Below the pieces are notes generated by a model. It ran no database searches, had not been told where the DNA came from, and saw nothing but the letters and a program-made list of their open reading frames with translations. Position numbers and translations under genes: made by a program. A stretch of DNA of 15,237 nt from Planctomycetia bacterium (GTDB taxonomy: Bacteria > Planctomycetota > Planctomycetia > Pirellulales > UBA1268): positions 1 through 15,237 of the forward strand of contig RFPF01000051.1 of the NCBI GenBank assembly GCA_009926295.1, written 5' to 3'. Shown here piece after piece: positions 7,397 through 15,237 of the stretch (its first letter is position 1; each line of letters begins with the position of its first letter).

Positions 7397-7847
7397 TTGC
7401 CACGGCGAGAAACCAGATCACCGGTCCGCCGATGGTCCCGGCATTGAGTTCGATGATGCCCGGCACGACCTGGACGAACAGAAACGCGAGGTCACTGATG
7501 CCAATCACGATCAAGCCCAGCAGATACCCCAACCACGATCCGTGTTTCCAGATCATCCACGCCACGAAAAAGCCGAGCACACCGTACCCACCGACGTCGA
7601 GGCAGAAGTTGAGGATGAGGTGGGCGTGGGCATTCGCCGTCAACGCATCCGTGGCGTGCTGAAATGCTTCGTGCGGGGCGTTTCTGCCGCCGGTGAGCAT
7701 CTTCCACAATCCCGGGGCACCGCTGGTGAGGTATTGCTGAACACCTTCATACCCGACCCAGATGTGCAACACGCCCCAGAGAACGAACAGAACCGCACCG
7801 ATTTTCGCCGGCAGACCGATGCCCGTGGGATGAGATGCCCGGTTCAT
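7362..7847 (-). CDS. Four-helix integral membrane protein, unknown
   Basis: This 161-residue protein starts at ATG 7847 with AGGAG about 8 bases upstream. Four hydrophobic helices are visible at roughly residues 15-35, 74-98, 104-127 and 135-154. The first two are joined by a soluble loop rich in His (APHEAFQHATDALTANAHAH at 58-77). No signal peptide is needed and no catalytic motif is evident. Length and topology resemble small DoxX-like or uncharacterised inner-membrane proteins, but I do not recognise the family. It lies 129 bases downstream of a MarR regulator on the same strand, with a palindrome between them, so it is a good candidate for the MarR target gene. Confidence 0.8.
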   Translation of the reverse strand: MNRASHPTGIGLPAKIGAVLFVLWGVLHIWVGYEGVQQYLTSGAPGLWKMLTGGRNAPHEAFQHATDALTANAHAHLILNFCLDVGGYGVLGFFVAWMIWKHGSWLGYLLGLIVIGISDLAFLFVQVVPGIIELNAGTIGGPVIWFLAVAITPFGLPKLRR

Positions 7848-7885
7848 CTTCGACTCCTGTGTTCAGTGCGGCGTCGGGATGGCTG

Positions 7886-7907
7886 GATAGATGACATATA
7901 AACTATC
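7886..7907. promoter_or_regulatory. Palindrome, possible MarR operator, before the membrane-protein gene
   Basis: GATAG (7886-7890) and CTATC (7903-7907) are inverted arms around an AT-rich 12-base centre (ATGACATATAAA). The site is 39 bases before the ATG of the membrane-protein gene and is the most AT-rich stretch nearby, fitting a promoter/operator. MarR dimers bind palindromes of about this size. The arms are only 5 bases, so the call is tentative. Confidence 0.35.
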
Positions 7908-7976
7908 GGCGTGACGGCCGTGCCTTCCGTACGTTTTTTGCGGTCGATCCCGGCCCTGTGGCGAAGGAGGCAGCGG

Positions 7977-8450
7977 CTACGTCCGCAGGCTTTTGCGGGC
8001 TTTCTCCAAGAGTCTGGAGAGCTGTTCCAGTTCGGCCTTGCCGAGGTGCCCAAGGCACTCCTGATAGAGATTTGTGAGAGGGCCGTCGATTTTCTGGAGC
8101 AGGGTCCTGGCTTTGGTCGTCAGATCCACATGAACGACTCGTCGGTCGTTTTCGCAACGGGTGCGGGTGACGAGCCCGTCCTTTTCGAGCCTGTCGAGCA
8201 AGCCGGTCATGGCGGGCACGACTTGGATCATGCGGCGACGAATTTCTTCACACCGCATCGGGCGGCCTTCACCTCGCAGAATGCGGAGCACGTTGTGCTG
8301 TGAGCCGGTGAGACCGAATTCCCGAAAGAGCCTGCCGAAGCGGTTTTGAAGCTGGTCGCTGGTGCGGGCGATGTTGAGCATCGCCTCCTTCTCGGGAGAC
8401 TCAAACGGCGTCTTCTTCCCGAGTTCGTGCTGGAGAGATTTCCCGGCCAT
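7977..8450 (-). CDS. MarR-family transcriptional regulator
   Basis: Started at ATG 8450 it is 157 residues, the usual MarR length; an in-frame TTG at 8543 would add 31 residues of low-complexity, unconserved sequence and is not preferred. The winged helix is clear: LTGSQHNVLRILRGEG at 47-62, the recognition helix region RRRMIQVVPAMTGLLDRLEK at 71-90, then DGLVTRTRCENDRRVVHVDL, with the wing motif DRR at 102-104 and LTTKA following. Long terminal helices form the dimer interface. Two Cys (68 and 99) are present but their arrangement does not prove redox sensing. It probably represses itself and/or the downstream membrane protein. The effector is unknown. The 239 bases between 8450 and the tRNA show no gene or clear signal. 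Confidence 0.9.
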   Translation of the reverse strand: MAGKSLQHELGKKTPFESPEKEAMLNIARTSDQLQNRFGRLFREFGLTGSQHNVLRILRGEGRPMRCEEIRRRMIQVVPAMTGLLDRLEKDGLVTRTRCENDRRVVHVDLTTKARTLLQKIDGPLTNLYQECLGHLGKAELEQLSRLLEKARKSLRT

Positions 8451-8689
8451 TGCGTAACCGTAAATCAACCCGGGAGTCGGAAGGAAGTTCGAGTTCTTGT
8501 GCCCTGTCGTCGCCGTCTGGTTTTGCTTTTGGGGGTGACGCAAACAGAGACGTGAGCAATCGTGGCAGGAGGTGGCGGGGCGTGGCAGATCGGCAAAACA
8601 ACCAACCCCATGACCTCCAGAAACGCCGAGAGGCAGAAGGTTTTGCCACCTCCTGCCTCTGACTGCCGCTCACGACATGAGTGGCGTAG

Positions 8690-8761
8690 CTCCCCGAGTA
8701 GGATTCGAACCTACAACCTACCGGTTAACAGCCGGCCGCTCTACCGTTGAGCTATCGGGGA
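8690..8761 (-). tRNA. tRNA-Asn (GTT)
   Basis: The minus strand folds as a complete cloverleaf of 72 bases. The acceptor TCCCCGA pairs with TCGGGGA, with discriminator G. The D arm region is AGCTCAACGGTAGAGC. The anticodon loop CTGTTAA has anticodon GTT (plus-strand 8727-8729), and the T arm contains GGTTCGAATCC. The 3' CCA is not encoded. No second tRNA is adjacent. Confidence 0.97.
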
Positions 8762-8806
8762 ATTGTGGAGTCACCCTAGCCGAAAATCCCCCTGAAATCG
8801 AGCCTC

Positions 8807-9268
8807 TCAGTCAGCCTGCGGCTCCCGCCGCTTCTCGAGCACGACGCCGTTTCCCTTGGCGTTGTACTCGATCCGGGTCATGAACGATCGCATCAGCATC
8901 ACGCCCCGGCCGCTCGGCACCTCCAGTCGTTCCTCGAGCGTGCAGTCGGGGATGCTCGCGGGATCGAAGCCCGGCCCGGCGTCGGTGACCTCGATGCGGG
9001 CCAATTCGGGCGACACCTGGCACGACACGTGCACGGTCTTGGCGGGGTCGAGCTTGTTGCCGTGGACGATGGCGTTGACGATTGCCTCCTCGGCCGCCAG
9101 GTGGATGCCGAAGATGTCGGTGGGCGACCAGCCGTGCAGGCCCAGTTGCTCGAGGAGTTCGTCCATCACCAGTCGGCTCGCGCCGCGTTCGCTGGGCAGT
9201 TCGACGTCGCGTCGCCAGCCACCCACCGGCGGAACGGGACGGGAACCGGCCGCGGCCTCGTGTGCCAT
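8807..9268 (-). CDS. RsbW-like anti-sigma factor / serine kinase (HATPase domain)
   Basis: This 153-residue GHKL-type ATPase is of the small anti-sigma class. Motifs: an N-box with Glu61 and Asn65 in AAEEAIVNAIVHGNK, a G1 box DAGPGFD from Asp96, and a G2 box SGRGVMLMRSFM at 119-130. There is no histidine kinase phosphoacceptor domain, so it acts as an anti-sigma/serine kinase and not as a sensor kinase. The ATG at 9268 has GGTGGAG a few bases upstream; the GTG at 9283 would add five residues but sits on that ribosome site. It follows the STAS gene with a 23-base gap, the standard partner-switch order: the kinase would bind a sigma factor or other partner and phosphorylate the STAS protein. 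The partner is not in the window. Confidence 0.92.
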   Translation of the reverse strand: MAHEAAAGSRPVPPVGGWRRDVELPSERGASRLVMDELLEQLGLHGWSPTDIFGIHLAAEEAIVNAIVHGNKLDPAKTVHVSCQVSPELARIEVTDAGPGFDPASIPDCTLEERLEVPSGRGVMLMRSFMTRIEYNAKGNGVVLEKRREPQAD

Positions 9269-9291
9269 GTGATCTCCACCCACGCGGGCAG

Positions 9292-9648
9292 TTACTGGAA
9301 GGCTGCGATCGCCTCGGCCTCGTCCTTGCGGATGTCGAAAACCTTGTTGAGCTTCGTGATCTGGAAGACCTCGAGGATCTCGGGGCGGATGTTGCTCATC
9401 TTGAGCCGGCCCTTGGCGGCCTTCACCTTCCGGTCGAGCGTGATCAGCTTGCCCAGGGCGGCGCTCGAGAGAAACTCGACGTCGGTGAAGTTGAGGACGA
9501 TGCTGCGGCGGTTGAGCTGTTCGACGAGCCCGAACAGTTCCGCCCCGAGTTCCTGGATGCTCGCCTCCTCGAGGATCTTCTTGTCGACGAACCTCACGAC
9601 GGTGACTTCGCCGACCTTCGAGGCGGCGATCCGACGGTGGTCAGACAT
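9292..9648 (-). CDS. STAS-domain anti-anti-sigma factor
   Basis: Started at ATG 9648 (MSDHRRIAAS) the protein is 118 residues, the normal length for SpoIIAA/RsbV proteins. Strand VTVVRF at 15-20 leads into the STAS fold, and the phosphorylation loop NFTDVEFLSSAALGKL at 53-68 holds the likely acceptor Ser61/Ser62. An open upstream extension to 9777 is arginine/proline-rich and not family-like. It is the first gene of a two-gene operon with the RsbW-like kinase. In its unphosphorylated form it is expected to bind that kinase and release the sequestered partner. It is divergent from groES. Confidence 0.93.
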   Translation of the reverse strand: MSDHRRIAASKVGEVTVVRFVDKKILEEASIQELGAELFGLVEQLNRRSIVLNFTDVEFLSSAALGKLITLDRKVKAAKGRLKMSNIRPEILEVFQITKLNKVFDIRKDEAEAIAAFQ

Positions 9649-9995
9649 TCGATGGGCACTCCGGGCCGGGGCAGGGGGCTGGAAACGAAACGTCGGGCGT
9701 CGAGCGTACCGACTCACCTGGCGGTTTACCATCGGCGGCACGGCAACGCCGGCCTCTGCCAAACTGGCAGCGCCCACCCGCCGGGCTCCGCCGTCCGGTT
9801 CGGGCCAGAGTCAGCCGGCCGCTGAAAAACCAAGAAATTCGCCGATTCCCGGTTCTTCGGCGCGCCAGTTGCTTCTCTTGGCGGGGCCGCTCTGATGATA
9901 TGTCGCCGCGGCAGCCGGCGGCAGGCGGGCCGGTCGCACGACCCCCGGGCGGCACAGCGGTTCTCGTCACCATCGATCTCGAAAGGGTTTCAAAA
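9649..9995. other. Divergent promoter region between the STAS gene and groES
   Basis: These 347 bases hold no convincing gene. I looked for the CIRCE element of HrcA (TTAGCACTC with its inverted copy) before groES and did not see it; there is also no clear sigma-32 promoter. A loose promoter-like pair TTGCTT (9869) and GATGATAT (9894-9901), spaced about 19 bases, lies 95-130 bases before groES. The last 100 bases are very GC-rich and may form structure in the groES leader. Confidence 0.4.
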
Positions 9996-10319
9996 ATGTC
10001 AGCGACAGCCACCAAGCCCGCCAGGAAGAAGTCGAGTCTCATTCCGCTGGGCGATCGCGTCGTCGTGGAGCGCGAGGAGAGCGAACAGAAGACGGCCGGC
10101 GGCATCCTGCTGCCCGACTCTGCCAAGGATAAGCCGGCCCGCGGCGTGGTCGTGAGCGTCGGCGAGGGCAAACTCGACGACACCGGCCGTCGTCACGCCC
10201 TGCAGGTGAAGCCCGGTGACCGCGTCGTGTTCACGAGCTATGCCGGCGAGCCGTTCAAGGTGGGTGACGACGAGCTGCTGCTGATGCGCGAGGACGACAT
10301 CCTCGCGATCCTCGGCTGA
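9996..10319 (+). CDS. groES: Co-chaperonin GroES (Cpn10)
   Basis: The start ATG 9996 has GAAAGGG (9981-9987) before it and gives 107 residues; an in-frame upstream ATG at 9900 would add 32 Pro/Gly-rich residues with no family match. The domain begins SLIPLGDRVVVEREESEQKT, with the mobile-loop region GGILLPDSAKDKPARG that docks onto GroEL, then VVSVGEGK, VKPGDRVVFTSYAG and a C-terminal DELLLMREDDILAIL. The N-terminal TATKPARKK is slightly longer than in Escherichia coli GroES (97 residues). It is the cap of the folding chamber in the cytoplasm. It lies 69 bases before groEL and is surely co-transcribed with it. Confidence 0.97.
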   Translation: MSATATKPARKKSSLIPLGDRVVVEREESEQKTAGGILLPDSAKDKPARGVVVSVGEGKLDDTGRRHALQVKPGDRVVFTSYAGEPFKVGDDELLLMREDDILAILG

Positions 10320-10388
10320 GCCCCCGTCCGCACCCGTTCCGCACCATCCGTTCATTCGACCCCGAAATCCACAGAGGAGAACCCGACC

Positions 10389-12017
<1,629 letters not shown>

Positions 12018-12057
12018 TTCACGCCGCGAACGCGGCGGAAGTCATCACGTGCAGTGC

Positions 12058-12090
12058 ATCGGGGCGGCTTCAGGGCCGCCCCGATTGTTT
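12058..12090 (+). terminator. groEL terminator hairpin
   Basis: ATCGGGGCGGC (12058-12068) and GCCGCCCCGAT (12075-12085) form a perfect 11-bp stem with loop TTCAGG, followed by TGTTT. It lies 41 bases after the groEL stop. A shorter GC hairpin (12022-12037, loop GAAC) precedes it. The stop codon of the convergent small gene (12070-12072) falls in its loop, so the stem also covers the end of that gene and may act in both directions, though only the groEL direction has a T-rich tail. Confidence 0.75.
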
Positions 12091-12240
12091 GCGCGTGAGC
12101 GTGTCGAGGGGCACGAAGCCGTCGCTGCCGGGGGGGGTGTCGACCTTGCCGCAGGGCGGCGCCGCAACCTGGAGCCAGAGCGTGCGCACGAGCCACACCC
12201 CCGCGGCGATCGAAATAAATATGGCGATCGCGTCCTGCAT
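12070..12240 (-). CDS. FeoB-associated small membrane protein
   Basis: ATG 12240 gives 56 residues directly after feoB, with only 2 bases between the feoB stop and this start. Residues 3-25 form one transmembrane helix (AIAIFISIAAGVWLVRTLWL), followed by a soluble tail. Position, size and topology match the FeoB-associated Cys-rich membrane proteins that follow feoB in many bacteria. This one keeps only a single Cys (Cys30 in APPCGK) instead of the usual Cys cluster. A run of eight G/C (12130-12137) lies inside the gene and could be a site of length error or variation. It ends inside the groEL terminator stem. A role in iron transport is inferred from position. Confidence 0.6.
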   Translation of the reverse strand: MQDAIAIFISIAAGVWLVRTLWLQVAAPPCGKVDTPPGSDGFVPLDTLTRKQSGRP

Positions 12241-12242
12241 GG

Positions 12243-14216
12243 TCACCAGCCGAGGGCCGTGCCGAGCTGGTAGATGGCGAACGCCCCCAGCCACGCCAGG
12301 CTCGTCATGTAGGCGAACGTGACGACGGGCCAGACCCAGCTCCCCGTCTCCCGGCCGATCACGGCGAGCGTGCTCGCGCACTGGGCGCAGAGGGCGAAGA
12401 ACACCATGATCGACAGCGCCACCGGCAGCGAGAACACCTTCCGTTCGGTGCCATCCCACGTGGCCGCCTTGAGCCGCCGCACGAGCATCGTGCCGCCCTC
12501 CTCATCGCCGGGGTCGACGTCGCCGAGGTTGTAGATCACTCCCAGCGTCCCGAGCACCACCTCGCGGGCTGGAAAGCTCGCCAGCGCCGCGCAGCCGAGC
12601 CGCCAGTCCCAGCCGAGCGGCTTCACGAGCGGCTCGATGGCCCGTCCCGCGCGGCCGAGAAAGCTCTGCCTCAGGGCCTCGCCCCGGGCCTCGGCCTCGG
12701 TGAATTCGCCACCGGCCGGCAGCACGGGCCTGGGGTACGTTCCGAGCGCCCAGAGCACGATGCTCATGGCGAGGATCAGCGTGCCGGCGTTCTTGAGGAA
12801 CGACCACGCAGCCTCGCGGACGCGTTCGAGCACCACGGCGGCCTGCGGCCAGCGCCAGCCCGGGAGTTCCATCACGAACGGCTGCGGCGGGCCGCGGAAC
12901 ACCGTGCGCGAGAGCCCGAAGGCCACGGCCGCGGCCACGATCACACCGAGGGCGTACATCGCCACCAGCACCACGGCCGGCAGCCGCAGCCACGGGAAGA
13001 CGACGGCGGCGTCGGGGACGAAGGCGCCGCAGAGCAGCAGATACACCGGCAGCCGGGCCGAGCAGCTCATCAGCGGCGCGACGAGGATCGTGAGCAGCCG
13101 ATCGCGGCGATTTTCGATCGTGCGGGCGGCCATGATGCCGGGGATCGCGCAGGCGAAGCTCGAGAGCAGGGGGATGAACGACTTGCCCGACAGGCCGGCA
13201 CCGACGAGCAGCCGGTCCATCAGGAACGCGGCCCGCGACAGGTACCCGCAGCCCTCGAGGATCGCGATGAACAGGAACAGCAGGGCGATCTGCGGCACGA
13301 ATACCACGACGCCGCCCACTCCGGCGAGCACGCCGTCGACGAGGAGCGATCGCAGCGGTCCCTCCGGCAGCGATGCCTCGACCTGCGCGGCCACCCCGTC
13401 CATCCCCGCGGAGATCAGGTCCATCGCCGGTGACGCGAGCCGGAAGATCGACGTAAACAGGGCGAGCATCACCATGGCGAATACGAGAGTGCCCCAGACG
13501 CGGTGCGTGAGGATGGCGTCGATCGCCTCAGACCGTGAGCGGCCGGTGCGGTCGGAACGTCGGATGACGTCGGCGGCGATGCCGTCGATCCATGCGTAGC
13601 GGGCGATCGCATCGCGGGCGGCCGGCGGCCGCTCGGCGTCGGCGTCTGCGAGGTGGGCCGCCAGTGCGGGCGGCGGCGGCGGCAGGGCGGCGGCGGCGCC
13701 GACCACCGAATCGCGGAGCGTCGAGACCCCCACGCCCTGCGGCACGACCACGGGAATGACCGGGCAGCCGAGTCGGCGGGCCAGGGAGTCGGCATCGACC
13801 GTGATCCCCCGCTCCGCAGCCAGGTCTCCGAGCGTGAGGGCGACCACCGTTGGAAGCCCGAGGTCGAGAACCTGGCTCGTGAGGAACAGGTTGCGGGCGA
13901 GGTTCGAGGCATCGACGACGACGATGGCGCAGTCTGGCTTCGGCACGCCCCGCATCCGGCCGCACAGCACGTCCACGGCGACCTGCTCGTCGGGGCTCTG
14001 GGCCCGGAGGCTGTAGGTGCCCGGCAGATCGACGAGATCCACGTCTCGGCCGTGGTGCGAGAACCGCCCCACCTTCTCCTCTACCGTGACGCCGGGATAG
14101 TTGCCGATCCGGGTGGGGATGCCGGCGAGCGCCGTGAAGAGGGTGCTCTTGCCGGTGTTCGGATTTCCCACGAGGGCCACGATGAGCGGCCGCTCCCGCC
14201 CGCCCGGCTCCGTCAT
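12243..14216 (-). CDS. feoB: Ferrous iron transporter FeoB
   Basis: This 657-residue protein starts at ATG 14216 with GAGGAG upstream. The N-terminal G domain has G1 GNPNTGKST at 17-25, G2 around Thr44 in YPGVTVEEK and G3 DLPGTYSL at 63-70. The G4 position reads TLGD (128-131) where N-x-x-D is expected, so the Asn is a Thr. A helical GDI-like linker follows, with an Ala/Pro-rich stretch near 172-200. The membrane part starts near 240 and includes the two gate motifs, FACAIPGIM with Cys356 and PLMSCSARLPVY with Cys385, plus EGCGYLSRAAFLMDRLL. It imports Fe2+ across the inner membrane. It follows feoA by 10 bases, in an operon preceded by a Fur-box-like site. Confidence 0.97.
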   Translation of the reverse strand: MTEPGGRERPLIVALVGNPNTGKSTLFTALAGIPTRIGNYPGVTVEEKVGRFSHHGRDVDLVDLPGTYSLRAQSPDEQVAVDVLCGRMRGVPKPDCAIVVVDASNLARNLFLTSQVLDLGLPTVVALTLGDLAAERGITVDADSLARRLGCPVIPVVVPQGVGVSTLRDSVVGAAAALPPPPPALAAHLADADAERPPAARDAIARYAWIDGIAADVIRRSDRTGRSRSEAIDAILTHRVWGTLVFAMVMLALFTSIFRLASPAMDLISAGMDGVAAQVEASLPEGPLRSLLVDGVLAGVGGVVVFVPQIALLFLFIAILEGCGYLSRAAFLMDRLLVGAGLSGKSFIPLLSSFACAIPGIMAARTIENRRDRLLTILVAPLMSCSARLPVYLLLCGAFVPDAAVVFPWLRLPAVVLVAMYALGVIVAAAVAFGLSRTVFRGPPQPFVMELPGWRWPQAAVVLERVREAAWSFLKNAGTLILAMSIVLWALGTYPRPVLPAGGEFTEAEARGEALRQSFLGRAGRAIEPLVKPLGWDWRLGCAALASFPAREVVLGTLGVIYNLGDVDPGDEEGGTMLVRRLKAATWDGTERKVFSLPVALSIMVFFALCAQCASTLAVIGRETGSWVWPVVTFAYMTSLAWLGAFAIYQLGTALGW

Positions 14217-14226
14217 CGGGGGCTCC

Positions 14227-14451
14227 TCACGTCGTCACGGTGACGAGGGCCGCCTCGCGGCGCCGGATCGAGAGGCGATAGCCGCGGACTTCGAGTTCGA
14301 CCGGATCGCCGAGCGGCGCCCGGCCCACGACGGCCACCCGCACGCCCGGAGTCAGCCCCATCTCGAGGAGCCGCAGCGACACGGCGTCGGCACCGGGAAC
14401 GTCGGCGATCGAGGCTGTCTGGCCGACGCCGATCTCTTCCAGGGACTGCAC
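14227..14451 (-). CDS. feoA: FeoA, small SH3-like partner of FeoB
   Basis: The gene ends at TGA 14229-14227. No ATG fits; GTG 14451 gives 74 residues (MQSLEEIGVG...), the usual FeoA length, with GGA about 10 bases before it. Longer open sequence upstream runs antisense through the bioD gene and is rejected. Family features: an acidic start, ASIADVPG, the conserved RLLEMGLTPGVRVAVVGRAP at about 27-46, and terminal strands DPVELEVRGYRLSIRR. FeoA is a cytoplasmic SH3-like protein required for FeoB activity. First gene of the feoA-feoB-small protein operon. Confidence 0.92.
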   Translation of the reverse strand: MQSLEEIGVGQTASIADVPGADAVSLRLLEMGLTPGVRVAVVGRAPLGDPVELEVRGYRLSIRRREAALVTVTT

Positions 14452-14487
14452 GAGTAATGTTCCGCGTGACGCGGCTCCGGGATATTT

Positions 14488-14504
14488 TTGAGAATGAGTC
14501 TCAA
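14488..14504. promoter_or_regulatory. Fur-box-like palindrome before feoA
   Basis: The site reads TTGAGAATGAGTCTCAA, with TTGAGA/TCTCAA as perfect 6-bp arms around 5 bases. As a 7-1-7 pattern (TGAGAAT-G-AGTCTCA) it agrees with the Fur core TGATAATNATTATCA at 11 of 14 positions. It lies 37 bases before the feoA start, in an AT-rich island, as expected for iron-dependent repression. It also lies 58 bases before bioD on the other strand, so bioD might be affected. Confidence 0.7.
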
Positions 14505-14562
14505 ATCTCTTCCAACGAAAGTGTAGAACGCCTTTCGATCCCAGGCAAACGCCGAGCGTCTC

Positions 14563-15237
14563 ATGGCCCGTGGAATCTTCATCGCCGGCACCGATACCGA
14601 CGTCGGCAAGACGGCCGTGGCGGTCGCGATCGTGCGGGAGCTCGTGGCCGCGGGGGTGCGCGTCGGCGTGTACAAGCCGGTGGCCTCGGGCGGGCCCGGC
14701 GATGCGGCGGCGCTGTGGGAGGCAGCCGGCCGGCCGCTCGACGTGGCCGACGTCTGCCCGCAGGTGTTTTCGGCGCCGATCTCCCCGCCCCGCAGCGCCC
14801 GCGCCGAGGGCCGTGCCGTCGATGAAGCGCTGCTCGTGCGCGGGCTCGAGCCATGGGTCGCGGCCTTCGAGTTCGTCGTCGTGGAAGGGGCTGGGGGGAT
14901 GCTGTCTCCCCTCACAGACGCACTCTCCAACGCCGATCTTGCCGCGCGGCTCGCCCTGCCGCTGGTCGTCGTCGATGCGGCGCGGCTCGGGGCGATCGGC
15001 CGCACGCTGGCCGCGGTGACCGTGGCGCGGTTCCGCGGCCTCCCGGTGTCGGCGGTCGTGCTCTCGCAGACCGAACCGGTGCCCGCCACCGGCCGTGAAG
15101 ACCCCGCGACCCGCTGGCGAATCGCCCACGACGCGGTCGCGGATTTGGCTGCCGCCCTCGAGCGGGTGGGTTTGGCCGAGCAGGCTGCTTGCAACGCGCG
15201 CACGCTCTCGGTCGGGCAGCAACAGCGCCTGGCCCTG
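14563..15237 (+). CDS. bioD: Dethiobiotin synthetase BioD, 3' open and joined to ABC-ATPase-like sequence
   Basis: ATG 14563 opens a frame that runs 225 codons to the window edge. BioD features are plain: P-loop GTDTDVGKT at 9-17, substrate Lys38 in YKPVASG, VVEGAGGMLSPL at 107-117, then VVVDAARLGAIGRTLAAV at 135-152. The enzyme closes the ureido ring of dethiobiotin from diaminopelargonate, CO2 and ATP. After about residue 195, where BioD should continue into a short terminal segment, the sequence becomes ALERVGLAEQAACNARTLSV, then GQQQRLAL (198-225). This is the helical region and LS-x-GQQQR signature of an ABC transporter ATPase, in frame. That tail also uses more TTG, GGT and GCT codons than the rest. 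No other biotin gene is in the window. Confidence 0.9.
   Translation, partial: MARGIFIAGTDTDVGKTAVAVAIVRELVAAGVRVGVYKPVASGGPGDAAALWEAAGRPLDVADVCPQVFSAPISPPRSARAEGRAVDEALLVRGLEPWVAAFEFVVVEGAGGMLSPLTDALSNADLAARLALPLVVVDAARLGAIGRTLAAVTVARFRGLPVSAVVLSQTEPVPATGREDPATRWRIAHDAVADLAAALERVGLAEQAACNARTLSVGQQQRLAL

Noticed and set aside
8677..8883. Open frame with the peptide RVGFEPTTYRLTAG
   Set aside because: This is the well-known false translation of the tRNA T-arm and anticodon region; the tRNA-Asn explains it.
14452..15222. Upstream extension of feoA through the bioD region on the minus strand
   Set aside because: The extension is Arg/Gly/His-rich and antisense to bioD; FeoA proteins are about 75 residues, fitting the GTG at 14451.

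Overview
The window looks like chromosomal DNA from a planctomycete, probably of the Pirellulales/Pirellula type. The grounds are high G+C, a DUF1559 prepilin-like protein with the lineage-typical N-terminal methylation motif and C-terminal H-x-x-G/N...DG-S-V motif, a PEP-CTERM anchored protein with autotransporter-type beta-strand repeats, and a secreted sugar hydrolase paired with a secreted esterase. The taxonomic call is inference from gene content; there is no rRNA in the window.

Layout. Positions 3-878 (+) are the 3' part of a PEP-CTERM surface protein. Positions 946-2222 (+) hold a MatC-like dicarboxylate carrier broken by a frameshift. A minus-strand block follows, in transcription order: an FCD-type GntR regulator (6579-5773), a GTG-started clan GH-A-like glycoside hydrolase (5746-4322), an alpha/beta-hydrolase esterase joined to it by an ATGA overlap (4325-3396), and the DUF1559 gene (3251-2232). 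Two near-identical TTGTATAC-core sites lie upstream of the regulator and upstream of DUF1559, which suggests a small regulon linking polysaccharide breakdown to a surface/pilin-like protein.

Positions 6634-8690 are a looser accessory stretch. They hold a 26-residue small ORF with a strong ribosome binding site, a small membrane-leader protein, a decayed XRE-antitoxin-like fragment, a four-helix membrane protein and a MarR regulator with a palindrome between these last two genes. A tRNA-Asn(GTT) closes the stretch.

Positions 8807-9648 (-) encode a partner-switching pair: a STAS anti-anti-sigma factor followed by an RsbW-like ATPase. Divergent from it are groES and groEL (9996-12017, +), ended by a perfect 11-bp stem hairpin. 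Convergent to groEL is an iron uptake operon feoA-feoB-small membrane protein (14451-12070, -), with a Fur-box-like palindrome (14488-14504) in front of feoA. The last gene is bioD (14563 to the window edge, +). Its final 27 residues do not look like BioD but like the signature region of an ABC ATPase, so the right edge is either a chimeric join or a real fusion.

The most interesting items are the shared GntR-type operators around the hydrolase/esterase/DUF1559 block, the BioD-ABC join, the degraded antitoxin, the altered FeoB G4 motif and the unrecognised small genes near 6.7-7.2 kb. I saw no CRISPR array, insertion sequence or phage module, and no clearly new multi-gene system.
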